NCBI GenBank assembly: GCA_019635215.1
Contig: JAHBZZ010000013.1
Span: forward strand, 21,511-85,510
From: Nitrosomonas sp.
GTDB taxonomy: Bacteria; Pseudomonadota; Gammaproteobacteria; Burkholderiales; Nitrosomonadaceae
Length of the DNA: 64,000 nucleotides
Direction: 5' to 3'
Below, piece after piece: positions 8,636 through 18,102 of this stretch. The stretch's first letter is position 1. Each line of letters opens with the position of its first letter. The position numbers and the translations under genes were made by a program. The notes beneath the pieces were generated by a model that ran no database searches, was not told the origin of the DNA, and was given only the letters and a program-made list of their open reading frames with translations.

Positions 8636-11600
8636 GGGTATCTTCCCGCCGGTGTTGGATTAAAAAAGACCTGACGCCCTCGGCAGCCTGATCCAGGCGC
8701 AGAGATAATGCGGCATCGCAACCTTGATTCAATTGCCGCAGACAATCCAGCCAGGATTCATGACGTCGCTCGAAATCCCGCATCGGTTCGAAATCAAGCC
8801 AGAAAAAATCGGCGAACACATGCGCGGGAAGGTTCTGCTGCACCGTTTCTTCAGCAAACTGCCGGAAGGCGCTGTCTGAAAAACACGCTGTCCACGAAGG
8901 AAAAATGAAACTTACCCGATGATGATAAAAGGTATTGTCGGTTTTTTCATTGTCCCATACCTTGGCATCGCGCGGGCGCAACAGGATATGTTCGACGATA
9001 TGAAAATTTTCACAGGCTTTGTTCAATTCATTCAATGTACTGTGAAATTGATGCGCATAAACCGCCGCACGATGGAAAGTCGTCTCTTTTGACAAAACCC
9101 ATAATCGGGCATCGTGTTCGGATTTAAAGCATACTTGTGTTGCATTACGCCCTACCCTGACCAAACGATAGTTTCTCAGTCTGATGCCTTCCCTGAATAT
9201 CGTATCACTGAAGACGGGCAATCGTGACGGCACTATCCTTACGGCAGATGGGCTTGCGGTAAATCCCGGGATATCCGGTACAGCTTCACTGGGTGTTTCT
9301 CCGGACAGAAACTGAATTTTCCCGGCTAAAGCTTGATCCGTAACAAGATTGCTTTTTCTCCGGATCAGCACATCCGTGATGCGTGGCGGTTTATGCGCAA
9401 TGTTTAAACCCAATAAATAGCCGATTTTCACCTGCAATCCGGACCGATTGGCTTCATGATCCGCACATTGCGGCTGTGCACGGGGTCCGAGATAATCAAA
9501 ACCTGCACCTCTGTTGCGGCTGATTTCCCGTATAGTCTTCAAATAACCGGCCTTGATTTCAATGATCCAATCTTGCGTATCCGCAAGCCGATAATGGTTA
9601 AAGCGAAATAATTTCTGCTGTTCGATTTCTTCACCGTATAACGCCAGCAAAATATCCAGAATACGATTTTTCCGTTCGCTGAAATGATCATATTGACCTA
9701 ACACATCATCGATTGCCGATGACGGGCTAACATCGCTTTCAGCATACAGCGGCTCAATTGCGGGAATTTTCATATTATCCAGATACTGGGAAAAATAGGT
9801 TTTTTTCGCCTCGGAATACACGGCAAACAAATCGGGAATGGCCTGCAGACCTTGCAGATAATTGGCCATCAGCTGTTCGAAAGGATAAAGATAAGCTTTT
9901 AATTGTTTGGCCTTGGCATGCACTTCCGCTGGCATCGAACCCGGAACGCCCTGCCGGTTAATACCGTAAATGGCCGGAAAGTGATTCTGAATCGAATAGT
10001 AATCGTTAATATACCGTTGCTGGCCATTGGGAAGCACAATGAATTGTTCGAAAGGTTGCTTATGGTTTCTGTAGGCATGATATTCAAAAACCAGCTTTTT
10101 CAATTCATACTGAAACTCATCGGCGAAAAATACATGCAGGCTGTTTTCAGCAGTTTCAGCTTCGCCGTTACCGGTTATATCGTTCTCTTCGGGATTGAAA
10201 GGCGGCATTAAATGCAATGTATGCATCCTGTTTTCAGCCTGTGACATCTGCAGGTCGGGAAATCGGTTCTTCTGCAATTGGTAATCCAGGCTTTCATACG
10301 ATTTTCCGTATGCATTGACTATGTTCAGATTCAGGATTTGCCTGACACCATCGATTTGCCGGATCAACGATGTTAGCGCCATAACCGTGACATTACTGCG
10401 CGGTGTTTCAAGTGCGGTTTCCCGGATATAGCCATGTTGCGTCAGCGGTCCCGAAAAAATCTGCGCATAATCCCTTGATGCACTTAATACCGTTGCATAA
10501 TGATCAATCTGTACATTGGATGAAATATGGCGTGAACATTTAAAGAAAATTTCAGCACACACTTTCGCAGGATTATGGAGCGGATCGATTTCGATCTCTC
10601 CCGCGAGAAAATAAGGCACGGTTTCGATGATGTGTATGCTGTGAATATCTTCACAGAGACTACGATGAGATGAAAAAACACTGAGAATTTTTCTTTTGAT
10701 CGAATCCACTTTAAATGACGACAAACGCTTTCTGGCCGTGTCCAGATCAATGGCGCTATTTGTAATAAAGTGATCGGTCCGTTTTATTGAGACATTCAGC
10801 ACGGGCAAACTGCGATCCAGCGACGAAACAAGTTCATCGATTTTTTGCAATGGTACATCCAGAATGGCGGCAACCTGTTCAAATCCTCTGATCGCTGTTG
10901 ATCGATGGAAAAATGGCCGTTTTTCTTCCAGCATCCGGGAAAATTGACTGATTTCCACCGCATCATAACCCTGGCGTTTCATAAGATCCGGAATGGCCCG
11001 GAATTCGTGCACCAGGCCGGAAAGCCCGCCCAGCTGGTTTTCCAGTTGTTGCAAATACATACCGGATTTTTCAAGCGTTGATTGAATCAACGCCGCTTGT
11101 TCAGATTGCTTCTGACCGGACTTGAGTATGCGGCCGAGCCATCTTCTCAAGGCACGTCGCCGTATTTGCAGGTTTTCAGCAATTCGATCCATTACGCCAC
11201 GCAAACGGTCAATGTTTTCGAGCAGCAGATTGATCCGTGCGGTTACCTCGGTTAATGCTTCAGCATCAGGTTCGGGCGCGGTATACGCCTGAAACAGAGT
11301 AGGATCAAGCTTTGCATAGACCGTATACAAACTGCTTGTTCCATGATGCCCGGAAGTATCGGATACAAACCGGATCTGATCAATTTCCGGCACGGCATCG
11401 TACATCATCTTTTCATAGTCCGCGCTTGTTACCGCTGAGCTTGGCAGTATTTCATGCGGCGGATGCAGAGCCAGCTTTTCGTAATCAATCCGTGTTTGAT
11501 CGCCGGTCAGATAATCCTGTACGGGAAAACCGGAGCGGTATGAAAGATCAGTCAAGGCAAAGCAGAGCTGTTCGAGAATGGTAACGCCCGGATCATGCAG

Positions 11601-11726
11601 ATTGTAGTCGGTCCAGTGATCTCCGCATAAATCCTGAACGAGGGTAATGGCATCTTTTCTGAGCGCGGCGAAATCCAGAGCATCCGGATCGCTTTGAATA
11701 CGGTTGATATGCTCAGTGATCGGCAT
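8619..11726 (-). CDS. eCIS baseplate J-like protein
   Basis: 1035 residues. The N-terminus (residues 30-75) carries LVQDLCGDHWTDYNLHDPG followed by a VTILEQLCFALTDLSYR-type segment, the signature of large baseplate J/gp47-type proteins in contractile injection systems. Residues 150-340 look coiled-coil rich; the C-terminal third contains a conserved HIVEHILLRPR motif also typical of the family. It would form a wedge of the baseplate that triggers sheath contraction. It overlaps the upstream 111-codon gene by 14 bases and the tape-measure gene by 17, which supports one polycistronic unit. Longer than phage gpJ (about 300 residues), as usual for eCIS homologues. Confidence 0.87.
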   Translation of the reverse strand: MPITEHINRIQSDPDALDFAALRKDAITLVQDLCGDHWTDYNLHDPGVTILEQLCFALTDLSYRSGFPVQDYLTGDQTRIDYEKLALHPPHEILPSSAVTSADYEKMMYDAVPEIDQIRFVSDTSGHHGTSSLYTVYAKLDPTLFQAYTAPEPDAEALTEVTARINLLLENIDRLRGVMDRIAENLQIRRRALRRWLGRILKSGQKQSEQAALIQSTLEKSGMYLQQLENQLGGLSGLVHEFRAIPDLMKRQGYDAVEISQFSRMLEEKRPFFHRSTAIRGFEQVAAILDVPLQKIDELVSSLDRSLPVLNVSIKRTDHFITNSAIDLDTARKRLSSFKVDSIKRKILSVFSSHRSLCEDIHSIHIIETVPYFLAGEIEIDPLHNPAKVCAEIFFKCSRHISSNVQIDHYATVLSASRDYAQIFSGPLTQHGYIRETALETPRSNVTVMALTSLIRQIDGVRQILNLNIVNAYGKSYESLDYQLQKNRFPDLQMSQAENRMHTLHLMPPFNPEENDITGNGEAETAENSLHVFFADEFQYELKKLVFEYHAYRNHKQPFEQFIVLPNGQQRYINDYYSIQNHFPAIYGINRQGVPGSMPAEVHAKAKQLKAYLYPFEQLMANYLQGLQAIPDLFAVYSEAKKTYFSQYLDNMKIPAIEPLYAESDVSPSSAIDDVLGQYDHFSERKNRILDILLALYGEEIEQQKLFRFNHYRLADTQDWIIEIKAGYLKTIREISRNRGAGFDYLGPRAQPQCADHEANRSGLQVKIGYLLGLNIAHKPPRITDVLIRRKSNLVTDQALAGKIQFLSGETPSEAVPDIPGFTASPSAVRIVPSRLPVFSDTIFREGIRLRNYRLVRVGRNATQVCFKSEHDARLWVLSKETTFHRAAVYAHQFHSTLNELNKACENFHIVEHILLRPRDAKVWDNEKTDNTFYHHRVSFIFPSWTACFSDSAFRQFAEETVQQNLPAHVFADFFWLDFEPMRDFERRHESWLDCLRQLNQGCDAALSLRLDQAAEGVRSFLIQHRREDTRDYWF

Positions 11727-12048
11727 GTTTTTTTCGAGAATGGCCTGGAGTATGATTATCTTCGGTTTGAAGCTGAAGCGCCTGCTGCCGGTTTAAACTG
11801 TTCAGTAGCTGATGAACGTGTTCATAGGGCAAGCGTCCCAATGCTTTCATCGACAGTGCCAGTTCCTGTTCGGTAAATTCAAATGGTCTGCGCAGCGTAT
11901 GATCACTGATTTCCGTAAAATGAAGGTGCGCCTGATGATTCAGCTTGCCGATCAATTCAAAAACCGTCTTGAACGGACATTCGGCCAGTGCGGTTAATAA
12001 CAGGCTACCTTCTTCAAGATTCAACTCTATGGATAATATCCGGTCCAT
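11713..12048 (-). CDS. Small helical eCIS-linked protein
   Basis: 111 residues, not recognised as a named family. The sequence is amphipathic and probably all-helical (LLLTALAECPFKTVFEL, then a repeated L-x2-LP-x2-HV-x2-LL pattern) with a basic, His-rich tail. It has no signal peptide or membrane segment. It lies 13 bases after the fibre-like gene and overlaps the baseplate gene, so it is almost certainly co-expressed with the injection system and might be an assembly factor or a small baseplate partner. The internal pairing of segments FKTVFELIGKL and YEHVHQLLNSL suggests a short two-fold repeat. Confidence 0.6.
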   Translation of the reverse strand: MDRILSIELNLEEGSLLLTALAECPFKTVFELIGKLNHQAHLHFTEISDHTLRRPFEFTEQELALSMKALGRLPYEHVHQLLNSLNRQQALQLQTEDNHTPGHSRKKHADH

Positions 12049-12061
12049 TATCCCGCCGACG

Positions 12062-12880
12062 TTATTTTTTTGTTACGGCTGCGGACACGGAGACATTGTC
12101 CGGTTTTATCTCGCTTTCATACATGACTGCATCTTCCCAAAGCCGGGTTAAATGATATCTGACCCAGATATCGCTGCCATAAGACACGCCCGTCCGCAAT
12201 TGCAAAACATATTCAAAATTATCGCCTTCCGTGGCAACCGTCTGCCAGCGTAATTCAAGCTGATTGCACTTGGCGCCATAATGCGCTTGATGGTAACTGA
12301 TATGGTTCTTCGCATGATAAGTGCTCAATGCGAACGCATGCATCAGTGCATATTTGCCGTCCGCATCGCGTCCGCCGACACCGGCCACGACTTCAAATGC
12401 CTGACAGCCCGTCAACACCTCGGTTATATCGTACCACTGGCCATCCGCGGGTACGGCAAATTCATCTTTCTTGCCGATTCTTCCGTGCGATGCGATTATC
12501 CCCGCAACATCCAGTTCATACTGCGGCTGAATTTTGTTAATGCCGACACCGGTACGACCGGCCGGCGCCGCATCGTCGGGTTGGTCAATACTGCTTAACG
12601 TTAGGACATTGGCGTTGAAACGATTACCGATGGTCAGGTTTGAAGTTTTTTTATCGAGTCCGACAAACCACAAAGGACTGAGTGTTTCCATCTTCTGATA
12701 AAAGCTCATCAGTTTCCCCTCACCCAGCTGGAAAATACGCAGACCATCTTTTATGGTTTTTTCAAAACCATCGTCGATCAGATTTAACGTTGAGTCAATC
12801 AAATCGGCAAATGCGGTTTCTGTCGGCATACTGCCATTCTTGAATTTGGCTTCCAGTGTTTTTCTATTGTGTTTTGCCAT
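12062..12880 (-). CDS. eCIS fibre/adhesin-like protein
   Basis: 272 residues. Residues 7-40 (LEAKFKNGSMPTETAFADLID) match the helical attachment segment found at the start of many phage-tail or eCIS fibre proteins. A middle segment resembles a trimeric shaft (VGINKIQPQYELDVAGIIASHGRIG). The C-terminal 130 residues form a conserved beta-rich domain (WYDITEVLTGCQAFEVVAGVGG, aromatic-rich end) seen in eCIS-associated adhesin-like proteins. It is the first gene of the visible minus-strand operon, so the promoter should lie in 12881-13100. Likely role: receptor binding by the particle; target unknown. Confidence 0.65.
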   Translation of the reverse strand: MAKHNRKTLEAKFKNGSMPTETAFADLIDSTLNLIDDGFEKTIKDGLRIFQLGEGKLMSFYQKMETLSPLWFVGLDKKTSNLTIGNRFNANVLTLSSIDQPDDAAPAGRTGVGINKIQPQYELDVAGIIASHGRIGKKDEFAVPADGQWYDITEVLTGCQAFEVVAGVGGRDADGKYALMHAFALSTYHAKNHISYHQAHYGAKCNQLELRWQTVATEGDNFEYVLQLRTGVSYGSDIWVRYHLTRLWEDAVMYESEIKPDNVSVSAAVTKK

Positions 12881-13194
12881 GACTCAATTAACTATGCCAC
12901 GTAATAGGCAAGAAGATGACCCTTTTTCGTGCGTGGCAGGAAATAGGATTGATGAATATACGTAATATCCTGAATAGCAGGCACTTTGACATTCACCATA
13001 TCCGTAATTATAAAAACACTCGATCTGCCATTAACAGCCTGTTAAACGATGACAAACCAAACCATCATGCCGCAAAACGTATATTAACAGAAGGCGGAAT
13101 CAGCAGGGCAATGTTAATGGACGCATCTGGTAACTGGATTATCGTTATTCCAGTTTGAGAACGTGGTGTACTTTACAATTAAAAATACAACTTA
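12881..13194. other. Intergenic region upstream of the eCIS operon
   Basis: About 314 bases between the first eCIS gene and the stop of the transporter. It should contain the minus-strand eCIS promoter, but I could not pick a convincing -35/-10 pair. A plus-strand open frame at 12916-13158 exists without family resemblance and without a good ribosome site; I treat it as chance. No repeats or strong hairpins were seen. Confidence 0.4.
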
Positions 13195-14460
13195 TTAATG
13201 CTTTTGCGACCGACGAGCCAGAATTAATCCTCCGAGACTGAATATACCTGCAACCGTCAAATACAGGCCGACAGCTGACGTACCGCCTATCTGACTCAAT
13301 GCTTGCGCGGCAATCGGTGCACCAGCTCCACCCAGGATCCCACCTGCATTAAAAGCAACCGATGCTCCGGTATAACGCACGTGTGGCGGAAACAGCGATG
13401 GCAGCCACGCTCCGAGTGGGCCATAAACGAAACCCATCACGAACAATGCGAGTGACAGTGCCGCCCACACCAACCATAACGACCCCGAACCCAAAAATGG
13501 CCCAAACATCAATCCCATGCCAATAGTCGCTGCACATCCCCATGTTAATACCCGGGCCGCGCCATCGGCATCAGCACGTATACCCGAGATGATAATACCG
13601 AACACTAAAAAAAGAATTGCAACAAGCTGTACAGCCAGAAAAGCTTCGCGATCATACCCCAGCGCAGTTGTACCATGTGCGAGCGCAAAAGCAGTCGAAA
13701 GATAAAAGATTGCAAAACAAGCTACCACTGCGAAAGTCCCGGCAAAGGTTGCAAGCGCATGATTGCGAATCAGCTCTCGAATAGGAACCGGAATCGGCGG
13801 ATCCTTTGCCAGCGCCTGAGCGAACTCATGTGTTTCGTTAATCTTCAAACGTACCCACAGACCGAGCCCAACCAGAATGGCACTGGCCAGAAATGGAATA
13901 CGCCACCCCCATGCTACAAAGTCCGCCTCGCTCAATCCCATACCGATCAATAGAAACAGTCCATTCGCAGCAATGAATCCGATCGGCGCGCCTAATTGCG
14001 GGACCATACCGAACCGTGCCCGCCACCCTTGCGGAGCATTCTCAATCGCCAGTAATGCTGCGCCACCCCACTCCCCGCCAAGGCCAAGCCCTTGACCAAA
14101 ACGAAGGATACACAACAATAGCGGCGCAACCCAACCGACCATTGCATAAGTTGGTAGAAACGCAATCAGCAAGGTAGATATTCCCATGAGCATCAATGAT
14201 GCTACAAGCGTCGACTTCCTTCCGATCCGATCACCAAAATGGCCGAACAATATCGCACCGAATGGACGTGCGATGAACGCAAGACTAAAACTTAAGAATG
14301 ACAACATCAATTGTGCGGCTGGTGAGCTGGCCGGAAAGAACAACGGCCCGAACACTAACGCTGCCGCTGTGGCATAAATGTAAAAATCATAAAACTCGAC
14401 AGCTGTTCCGACCAAACTCGCGACAAGTATACGGCGATGCTGACGATAAGGACTGGCCAT
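13195..14460 (-). CDS. MFS transporter, metabolite:H+ symporter (MHS) family
   Basis: 421 residues with about 12 hydrophobic segments. The start of the first membrane segment (GTAVEFYDFYIYATAAALVF), the loop motif GHFGDRIGRKSTL and the RFGQGLGLGGEWGGAAL signature are characteristic of the MHS subfamily (shikimate, alpha-ketoglutarate, proline/betaine permeases). Transport specificity cannot be read from sequence. I chose ATG 14460, seven bases after AGGAAA, over a TTG two codons upstream. The gene stands alone, transcribed toward the eCIS operon, with no obvious metabolic partner. Confidence 0.88.
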   Translation of the reverse strand: MASPYRQHRRILVASLVGTAVEFYDFYIYATAAALVFGPLFFPASSPAAQLMLSFLSFSLAFIARPFGAILFGHFGDRIGRKSTLVASLMLMGISTLLIAFLPTYAMVGWVAPLLLCILRFGQGLGLGGEWGGAALLAIENAPQGWRARFGMVPQLGAPIGFIAANGLFLLIGMGLSEADFVAWGWRIPFLASAILVGLGLWVRLKINETHEFAQALAKDPPIPVPIRELIRNHALATFAGTFAVVACFAIFYLSTAFALAHGTTALGYDREAFLAVQLVAILFLVFGIIISGIRADADGAARVLTWGCAATIGMGLMFGPFLGSGSLWLVWAALSLALFVMGFVYGPLGAWLPSLFPPHVRYTGASVAFNAGGILGGAGAPIAAQALSQIGGTSAVGLYLTVAGIFSLGGLILARRSQKH

Positions 14461-14565
14461 TCTCAAGTTTCCTGTGGAATTTTCAGGCTATCACTCCTAT
14501 CACTCATGTATAAGATCAATAAGCCTTTTTTCATGGGGGATGAAAGATAATCAAGATTAAATCGT

Positions 14566-14766
14566 TTGTCAAACATACTGACACCTATGATGCATCTGAT
14601 GCCTTCATTTCCTAAAAGAGGCATTATTACAAAATGTAACAGCCTGATGGCTCGAATCCTGCAAACGAGGATCGGTTTTGAAGTCATGGACACACAGGCC
14701 GCCTGCCGCACCCACAATATCCTGATGGAAGAAGGCCGCCAATTGGCCGCAGCGATTATTTTGTAA
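14566..14766 (+). pseudogene. Possible gene remnant, unrecognised
   Basis: A short frame whose second half (GFEVMDTQAACRTHNILMEE and an Ala-rich end) looks like the conserved C-terminus of a real protein, whereas the first 25 codons do not. There is no clear ribosome site. I could not name the family. It could be the tail of a deleted gene or a chance frame; confidence is low. Confidence 0.25.
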
Positions 14767-14830
14767 AGCATGCAGACTACAGATTGGCTATGAAAAGACA
14801 GATTTGAAAGAAGGAGATAGCATGTGAGGT

Positions 14831-14877
14831 TTCATTTTTGATGTAATATATTGTGTCATTTCGGACGTATAGCTCTA
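14831..14877 (+). promoter_or_regulatory. Twin promoter/operator element, copy 1
   Basis: A 47-base segment almost identical to 15513-15559 (7 differences, all transitions). It contains an AATATATT core flanked by partly complementary arms, followed after TTTCGGACG by a TATAGC -10-like hexamer. It lies 39 bases upstream of the VOC-protein start. Likely the promoter of that gene with an operator over the -35 region. Confidence 0.5.
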
Positions 14878-14915
14878 TTTCAGCAAAACACATCCAAACT
14901 CAATCATCTTAAATT

Positions 14916-15302
14916 ATGAATACTCATCGTAATCCCGTCGGCTGGTTTGAAATATATGTTCAAAACATAGAACGAGCCAAGGCATTTTATGAAAACACAT
15001 TTCAAGTGACGTTTGAGCGTCTTGAGAGTTCCGATAATACCGATATTGAATTGTGGGCCTTTCCGATGGATATGAACATCCCCGGAAGCTCGGGAGCAAT
15101 TGTGAAGATGGATGGCAAAGATTCGGGAACAGGCGGAACGATAATCTATTTTTCTTGTGCTGATTGTGCTGTCGAGGCAATCCGCGCCCTTCAGCATGGC
15201 GGACGAATCCAGCAGGAAAAGATGTCGATCGGAGAATATGGTTTCATCGCATTGGTTTTTGATACTGAAGGTAATATGATTGGCCTTCATTCAATGAAAT
15301 AA
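14916..15302 (+). CDS. VOC (glyoxalase/bleomycin-resistance) fold protein
   Basis: 128 residues. The opening GWFEIYVQNIERAKAFYENTF is the typical first beta-alpha unit of the vicinal oxygen chelate fold, and the C-terminal half (EYGFIALVFDTEGNMIGLHS) is the matching metal-site strand with the final Glu-x3-Gly-L-H pattern. Such small proteins act as lyases, isomerases, dioxygenase-like enzymes or drug-binding proteins; the substrate is not predictable. The start ATG 14916 has only a weak ribosome site. It is one of two neighbouring genes with the same palindromic promoter element. Confidence 0.8.
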   Translation: MNTHRNPVGWFEIYVQNIERAKAFYENTFQVTFERLESSDNTDIELWAFPMDMNIPGSSGAIVKMDGKDSGTGGTIIYFSCADCAVEAIRALQHGGRIQQEKMSIGEYGFIALVFDTEGNMIGLHSMK

Positions 15303-15512
15303 CAAAGCTGAACAAGGCACTGTACTTAATTCTATCCGCATTACACTTCCTGTTGCTCGCTACGCTCCCGTATAGGAAGTAGTACCACAACGGGTAATCG
15401 CAGTTTTGTCGCAAGAGGGATTATTCCTGGATGACATAAACTTATTCAGGCTACTTAATGAGCTGGAAACTGATATTTGTTCATTATAATATCTGTGGAT
15501 CTAAAGCTAGGC

Positions 15513-15559
15513 TTCATTCTTGACGCAATATATTACGTCATTTCGGACGTATAATTCTA
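15513..15559 (+). promoter_or_regulatory. Twin promoter/operator element, copy 2
   Basis: Second copy of the 47-base element. Here the palindrome is cleaner: TGACG-N10-CGTCA at 15521-15540 around an AATATATT core. A consensus TATAAT -10 box sits at 15550-15555, so the palindrome covers the -35 position. The secreted-protein gene begins at 15579 after a GGAGG ribosome site, giving a very short leader. Confidence 0.55.
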
Positions 15560-15578
15560 GTTAGATTTAGGAGGCGCA

Positions 15579-16604
15579 ATGCCGAACTTCAGAAATCTGT
15601 TGGTACTGCTAAGCGCAGCATTCGCCTTGCTGTGTTCATTCACTGCAGCCGCAAGCAATCCATTTACAGGCCAATTTTTAGTCGACAATAGACCCAGAGA
15701 GCTCATATATGTTTCTATTACCCAAGCAGAAAATATTGTATCTGGACTTATGATCTTAGTATCAGCTGCCGACAAAGGAAAAACAGAAAAGACAACTTTG
15801 GCTTTGGAGGGGATCGCTGATAAGACTACCGTCACTTTGCGTGAAAAGCGCTTTCTTGGAGACTACGTTCTGACTGGGCGAAGAAAGGGAAATAACCTCA
15901 TCCTAGCTTTTCCCGGAAGAGATGGCAGTGTTATACCTACAACCTTCGTTCCAGCAACCGAATCAGAGTACTCGAATAAGTTAACTGAATGGCAAAAGTT
16001 ACATGCTGATATCTATAAAGAGCAGTCCACTATATTGAATCACGCCTCCGCACTGGCCGAGCAGATACACAACATTGAAAACACCGGAATCCCTAAGCTG
16101 TTACTAGAAACATCAAAATTACTGTCTGACCAAAAAGCAATTGCAGCTTCTTTTCAAAAAAGAAGGGAACATTTCCAAAAGGTAGCAGCGGTGAATGGAT
16201 CATTCAGATGTGACTATGTTTACTCTCAAGTAAGTCCATTCTTTTACTCCGATATGTCTGGGTATTTCTATTCTGATTTTTCTCCAATGGATATGAGATA
16301 CCAGCAAGCACTATCTGATATTAGTAAGCGCATTGATAATGCACCTGAAGTAATTGCCAAAGCAAAGAATGATGCCTCGCTTTTAAAAGAGGCTCTGTCA
16401 AAGAGAAGATTTCCTATCCCCAAACTTCCGAAATTGCCAGATGACGAGCAAAGCATATTTGACGGCTATATCACTCTGGCAAAGAACTCAGCATCAGAGA
16501 TTGAATCCATAAGGGCCCAATACACCTCCATTGCCAATACGGTAGAGAAAATCATGCGCGAGAGTGAGCATGAACTAAATATTATGGAGTCGAAGTGTCG
16601 TTAA
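15579..16604 (+). CDS. Secreted coiled-coil protein of unknown function
   Basis: 341 residues. Residues 1-25 are a Sec signal peptide ending at a TAAAS-type cleavage region, so the product is periplasmic or secreted. Residues 25-120 are beta-rich; residues 130-330 are long helices with heptad-like spacing, broken by a Tyr/Phe-rich turn (PFFYSDMSGYFYSDF). No catalytic motif is recognised. It has a strong GGAGG ribosome site and its own promoter element, and it is followed by an attC-like site, which suggests a gene cassette that brought its own promoter. Confidence 0.65.
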   Translation: MPNFRNLLVLLSAAFALLCSFTAAASNPFTGQFLVDNRPRELIYVSITQAENIVSGLMILVSAADKGKTEKTTLALEGIADKTTVTLREKRFLGDYVLTGRRKGNNLILAFPGRDGSVIPTTFVPATESEYSNKLTEWQKLHADIYKEQSTILNHASALAEQIHNIENTGIPKLLLETSKLLSDQKAIAASFQKRREHFQKVAAVNGSFRCDYVYSQVSPFFYSDMSGYFYSDFSPMDMRYQQALSDISKRIDNAPEVIAKAKNDASLLKEALSKRRFPIPKLPKLPDDEQSIFDGYITLAKNSASEIESIRAQYTSIANTVEKIMRESEHELNIMESKCR

Positions 16605-16620
16605 TAAAGCAATGCAAAAA

Positions 16621-16687
16621 TCTAACGACTGGTTCCAATCGACGTGCCCGTCTTCGGCAGTCACGCGGCTGAACCAAGGCGTTAAGC
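16621..16687 (+). repeat. Integron attC-like recombination site
   Basis: About 67 bases with outer complementary core sites TAACG (16623) and CGTTA (16680), inner complementary boxes GGTTC and GAACC, and an imperfect stem between them. The 3' end GTTAAGC fits the attC consensus GTTRRRY. It separates the secreted-protein gene from the AT-rich ATPase gene, as a cassette junction would. Confidence 0.6.
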
Positions 16688-16715
16688 TTATTGGTTATTG
16701 AAGGAACAGATTATA

Positions 16716-18101
16716 ATGAAGAAATTTGATCTCAATATTGAAAGGATCCTTGAAAATTGGGAAACGCATCATGCAATTAGAGAAATAATTGCTAATGCAC
16801 TTGACGAACAACTTTTGACAAAAACAAAAGGTGTAGAAATATTTAAGCATGGAAATTCTTGGATAATTCGTGATTTTGGGCGTGGTATAAAATATACGCA
16901 TCTTACTCAGAATGAAAACCAAGAGAAGCTAGCTAGTACGAATGTAATTGGAAAATTTGGAATCGGTTTAAAAGATGCTCTAGCAACTTTTGATAGAAGG
17001 GGAGCTATAGTAAGTGCCAAGTCAAAGCATGGTCAAATTACTATAGCAAAGTCACCAAAACAAGGATTTCAAGATATTATTACTTTACATGCAATAATTG
17101 AGGATACAGTCGATCCCAATTTTGTAGGCACAGAGTTTGAGTTAAACGGAGTTACCGACAAAGATATTGATGATGCAAAAAAACTTTTTTTAAGGTTCTC
17201 AGGCGAAGAAATAATCGAAACAACAAAGCAAGGACAGATTGTTAAGCGCAATAAAGGCTATGGAAATATTTATATAAATGGCGTAAAGGTTGCCGAAGAG
17301 GAAAATTTTTTATTTAGCTACAACATTACAACATTAAATTCCTCAATTAAAAAAGCTCTGAACAGAGAGCGGACAAATGTTGGACGCACCGCCTATACAG
17401 ATTCGATTAAAAAAATATTATTGTCCTCAACAAAAAAGGAAGTTGTTGAGATGCTTGTGAAAGATTTAACGAATATCAATGCGGGAACGGCACATGACGA
17501 ATTGGGTTGGCTTGATGTTCAAGAACACTCTGTAAAAATATTAAATCGGGAAGGAAAGTATCTTTTTATAACATCTTTTGAAGCAATGCAGTATCCCGAC
17601 ATGATTGACCAAGCCAGAAACAGCGGGCATGAAATCATTACAATACCAGAAAACCTAAAGCTAAAAGTTCAAGATTCAAAAGATTTATCAGGAAACCCAA
17701 TAGTTGATATTGGACAATTTATTTTAAATTACAATGACAGCTTTACATTTAATTTTGTTGATCCAGAACAACTTAATGATAAGGAAAAAGCTATTTATCA
17801 ATATACCCAAGAAATAATTGATATATTTGGTGGAAAGCCTAAAAAAGTCAAAGAAATAAAAATATCATCTACGATGAGAAGAGATTTATTTTCTGGCGTT
17901 GAAACACTAGGATGTTGGGATGAAAAATCCCGTTCAATAATCATAGATCAAAAAAACCTAAAAACAATTTCAAATTATTCTGGTACATTGATCCATGAAT
18001 TAGTTCATGCAAAGACAGGATATGGTGACGTTACAAGATCATTTGAAAATGGATTGACCAATGCGATAGGTCATATCTGCAAACAATTACTTGAAAAATA
18101 A
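16716..18101 (+). CDS. GHKL-type ATPase with C-terminal HExxH motif
   Basis: 461 residues, strikingly AT-rich and Lys/Asn/Ile-rich compared with its neighbours, which suggests transfer from a low-GC source. The N-terminus shows the GHKL (HSP90/MutL/MORC-like) ATP-binding set: REIIANALDEQ (N box), IRDFGRG (DxGxG) and NVIGKFGIGLKDA (G2 box). A basic RERTNVGRTAY segment follows near residue 220. The last 40 residues contain HELVH (from about residue 427) followed by a Glu (SFENG), as in zinc metallopeptidases. I chose ATG 16716, preceded by AAGGAA, over an upstream TTG. It lies between an intact and a decayed attC-like site. Function unknown; a stress or defence role is a guess. Confidence 0.65.
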   Translation: MKKFDLNIERILENWETHHAIREIIANALDEQLLTKTKGVEIFKHGNSWIIRDFGRGIKYTHLTQNENQEKLASTNVIGKFGIGLKDALATFDRRGAIVSAKSKHGQITIAKSPKQGFQDIITLHAIIEDTVDPNFVGTEFELNGVTDKDIDDAKKLFLRFSGEEIIETTKQGQIVKRNKGYGNIYINGVKVAEEENFLFSYNITTLNSSIKKALNRERTNVGRTAYTDSIKKILLSSTKKEVVEMLVKDLTNINAGTAHDELGWLDVQEHSVKILNREGKYLFITSFEAMQYPDMIDQARNSGHEIITIPENLKLKVQDSKDLSGNPIVDIGQFILNYNDSFTFNFVDPEQLNDKEKAIYQYTQEIIDIFGGKPKKVKEIKISSTMRRDLFSGVETLGCWDEKSRSIIIDQKNLKTISNYSGTLIHELVHAKTGYGDVTRSFENGLTNAIGHICKQLLEK

Positions 18102-18102
18102 A

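Noticed and set aside
12916-13158. 80-codon plus-strand gene upstream of the eCIS operon
   Set aside because: No recognised family, no ribosome site, and it lies in the presumed control region.
15303-15420. attC site after the VOC gene
   Set aside because: TAACAAAGC occurs at the gene end, but no matching inverted 3' core with the needed inner boxes could be found.
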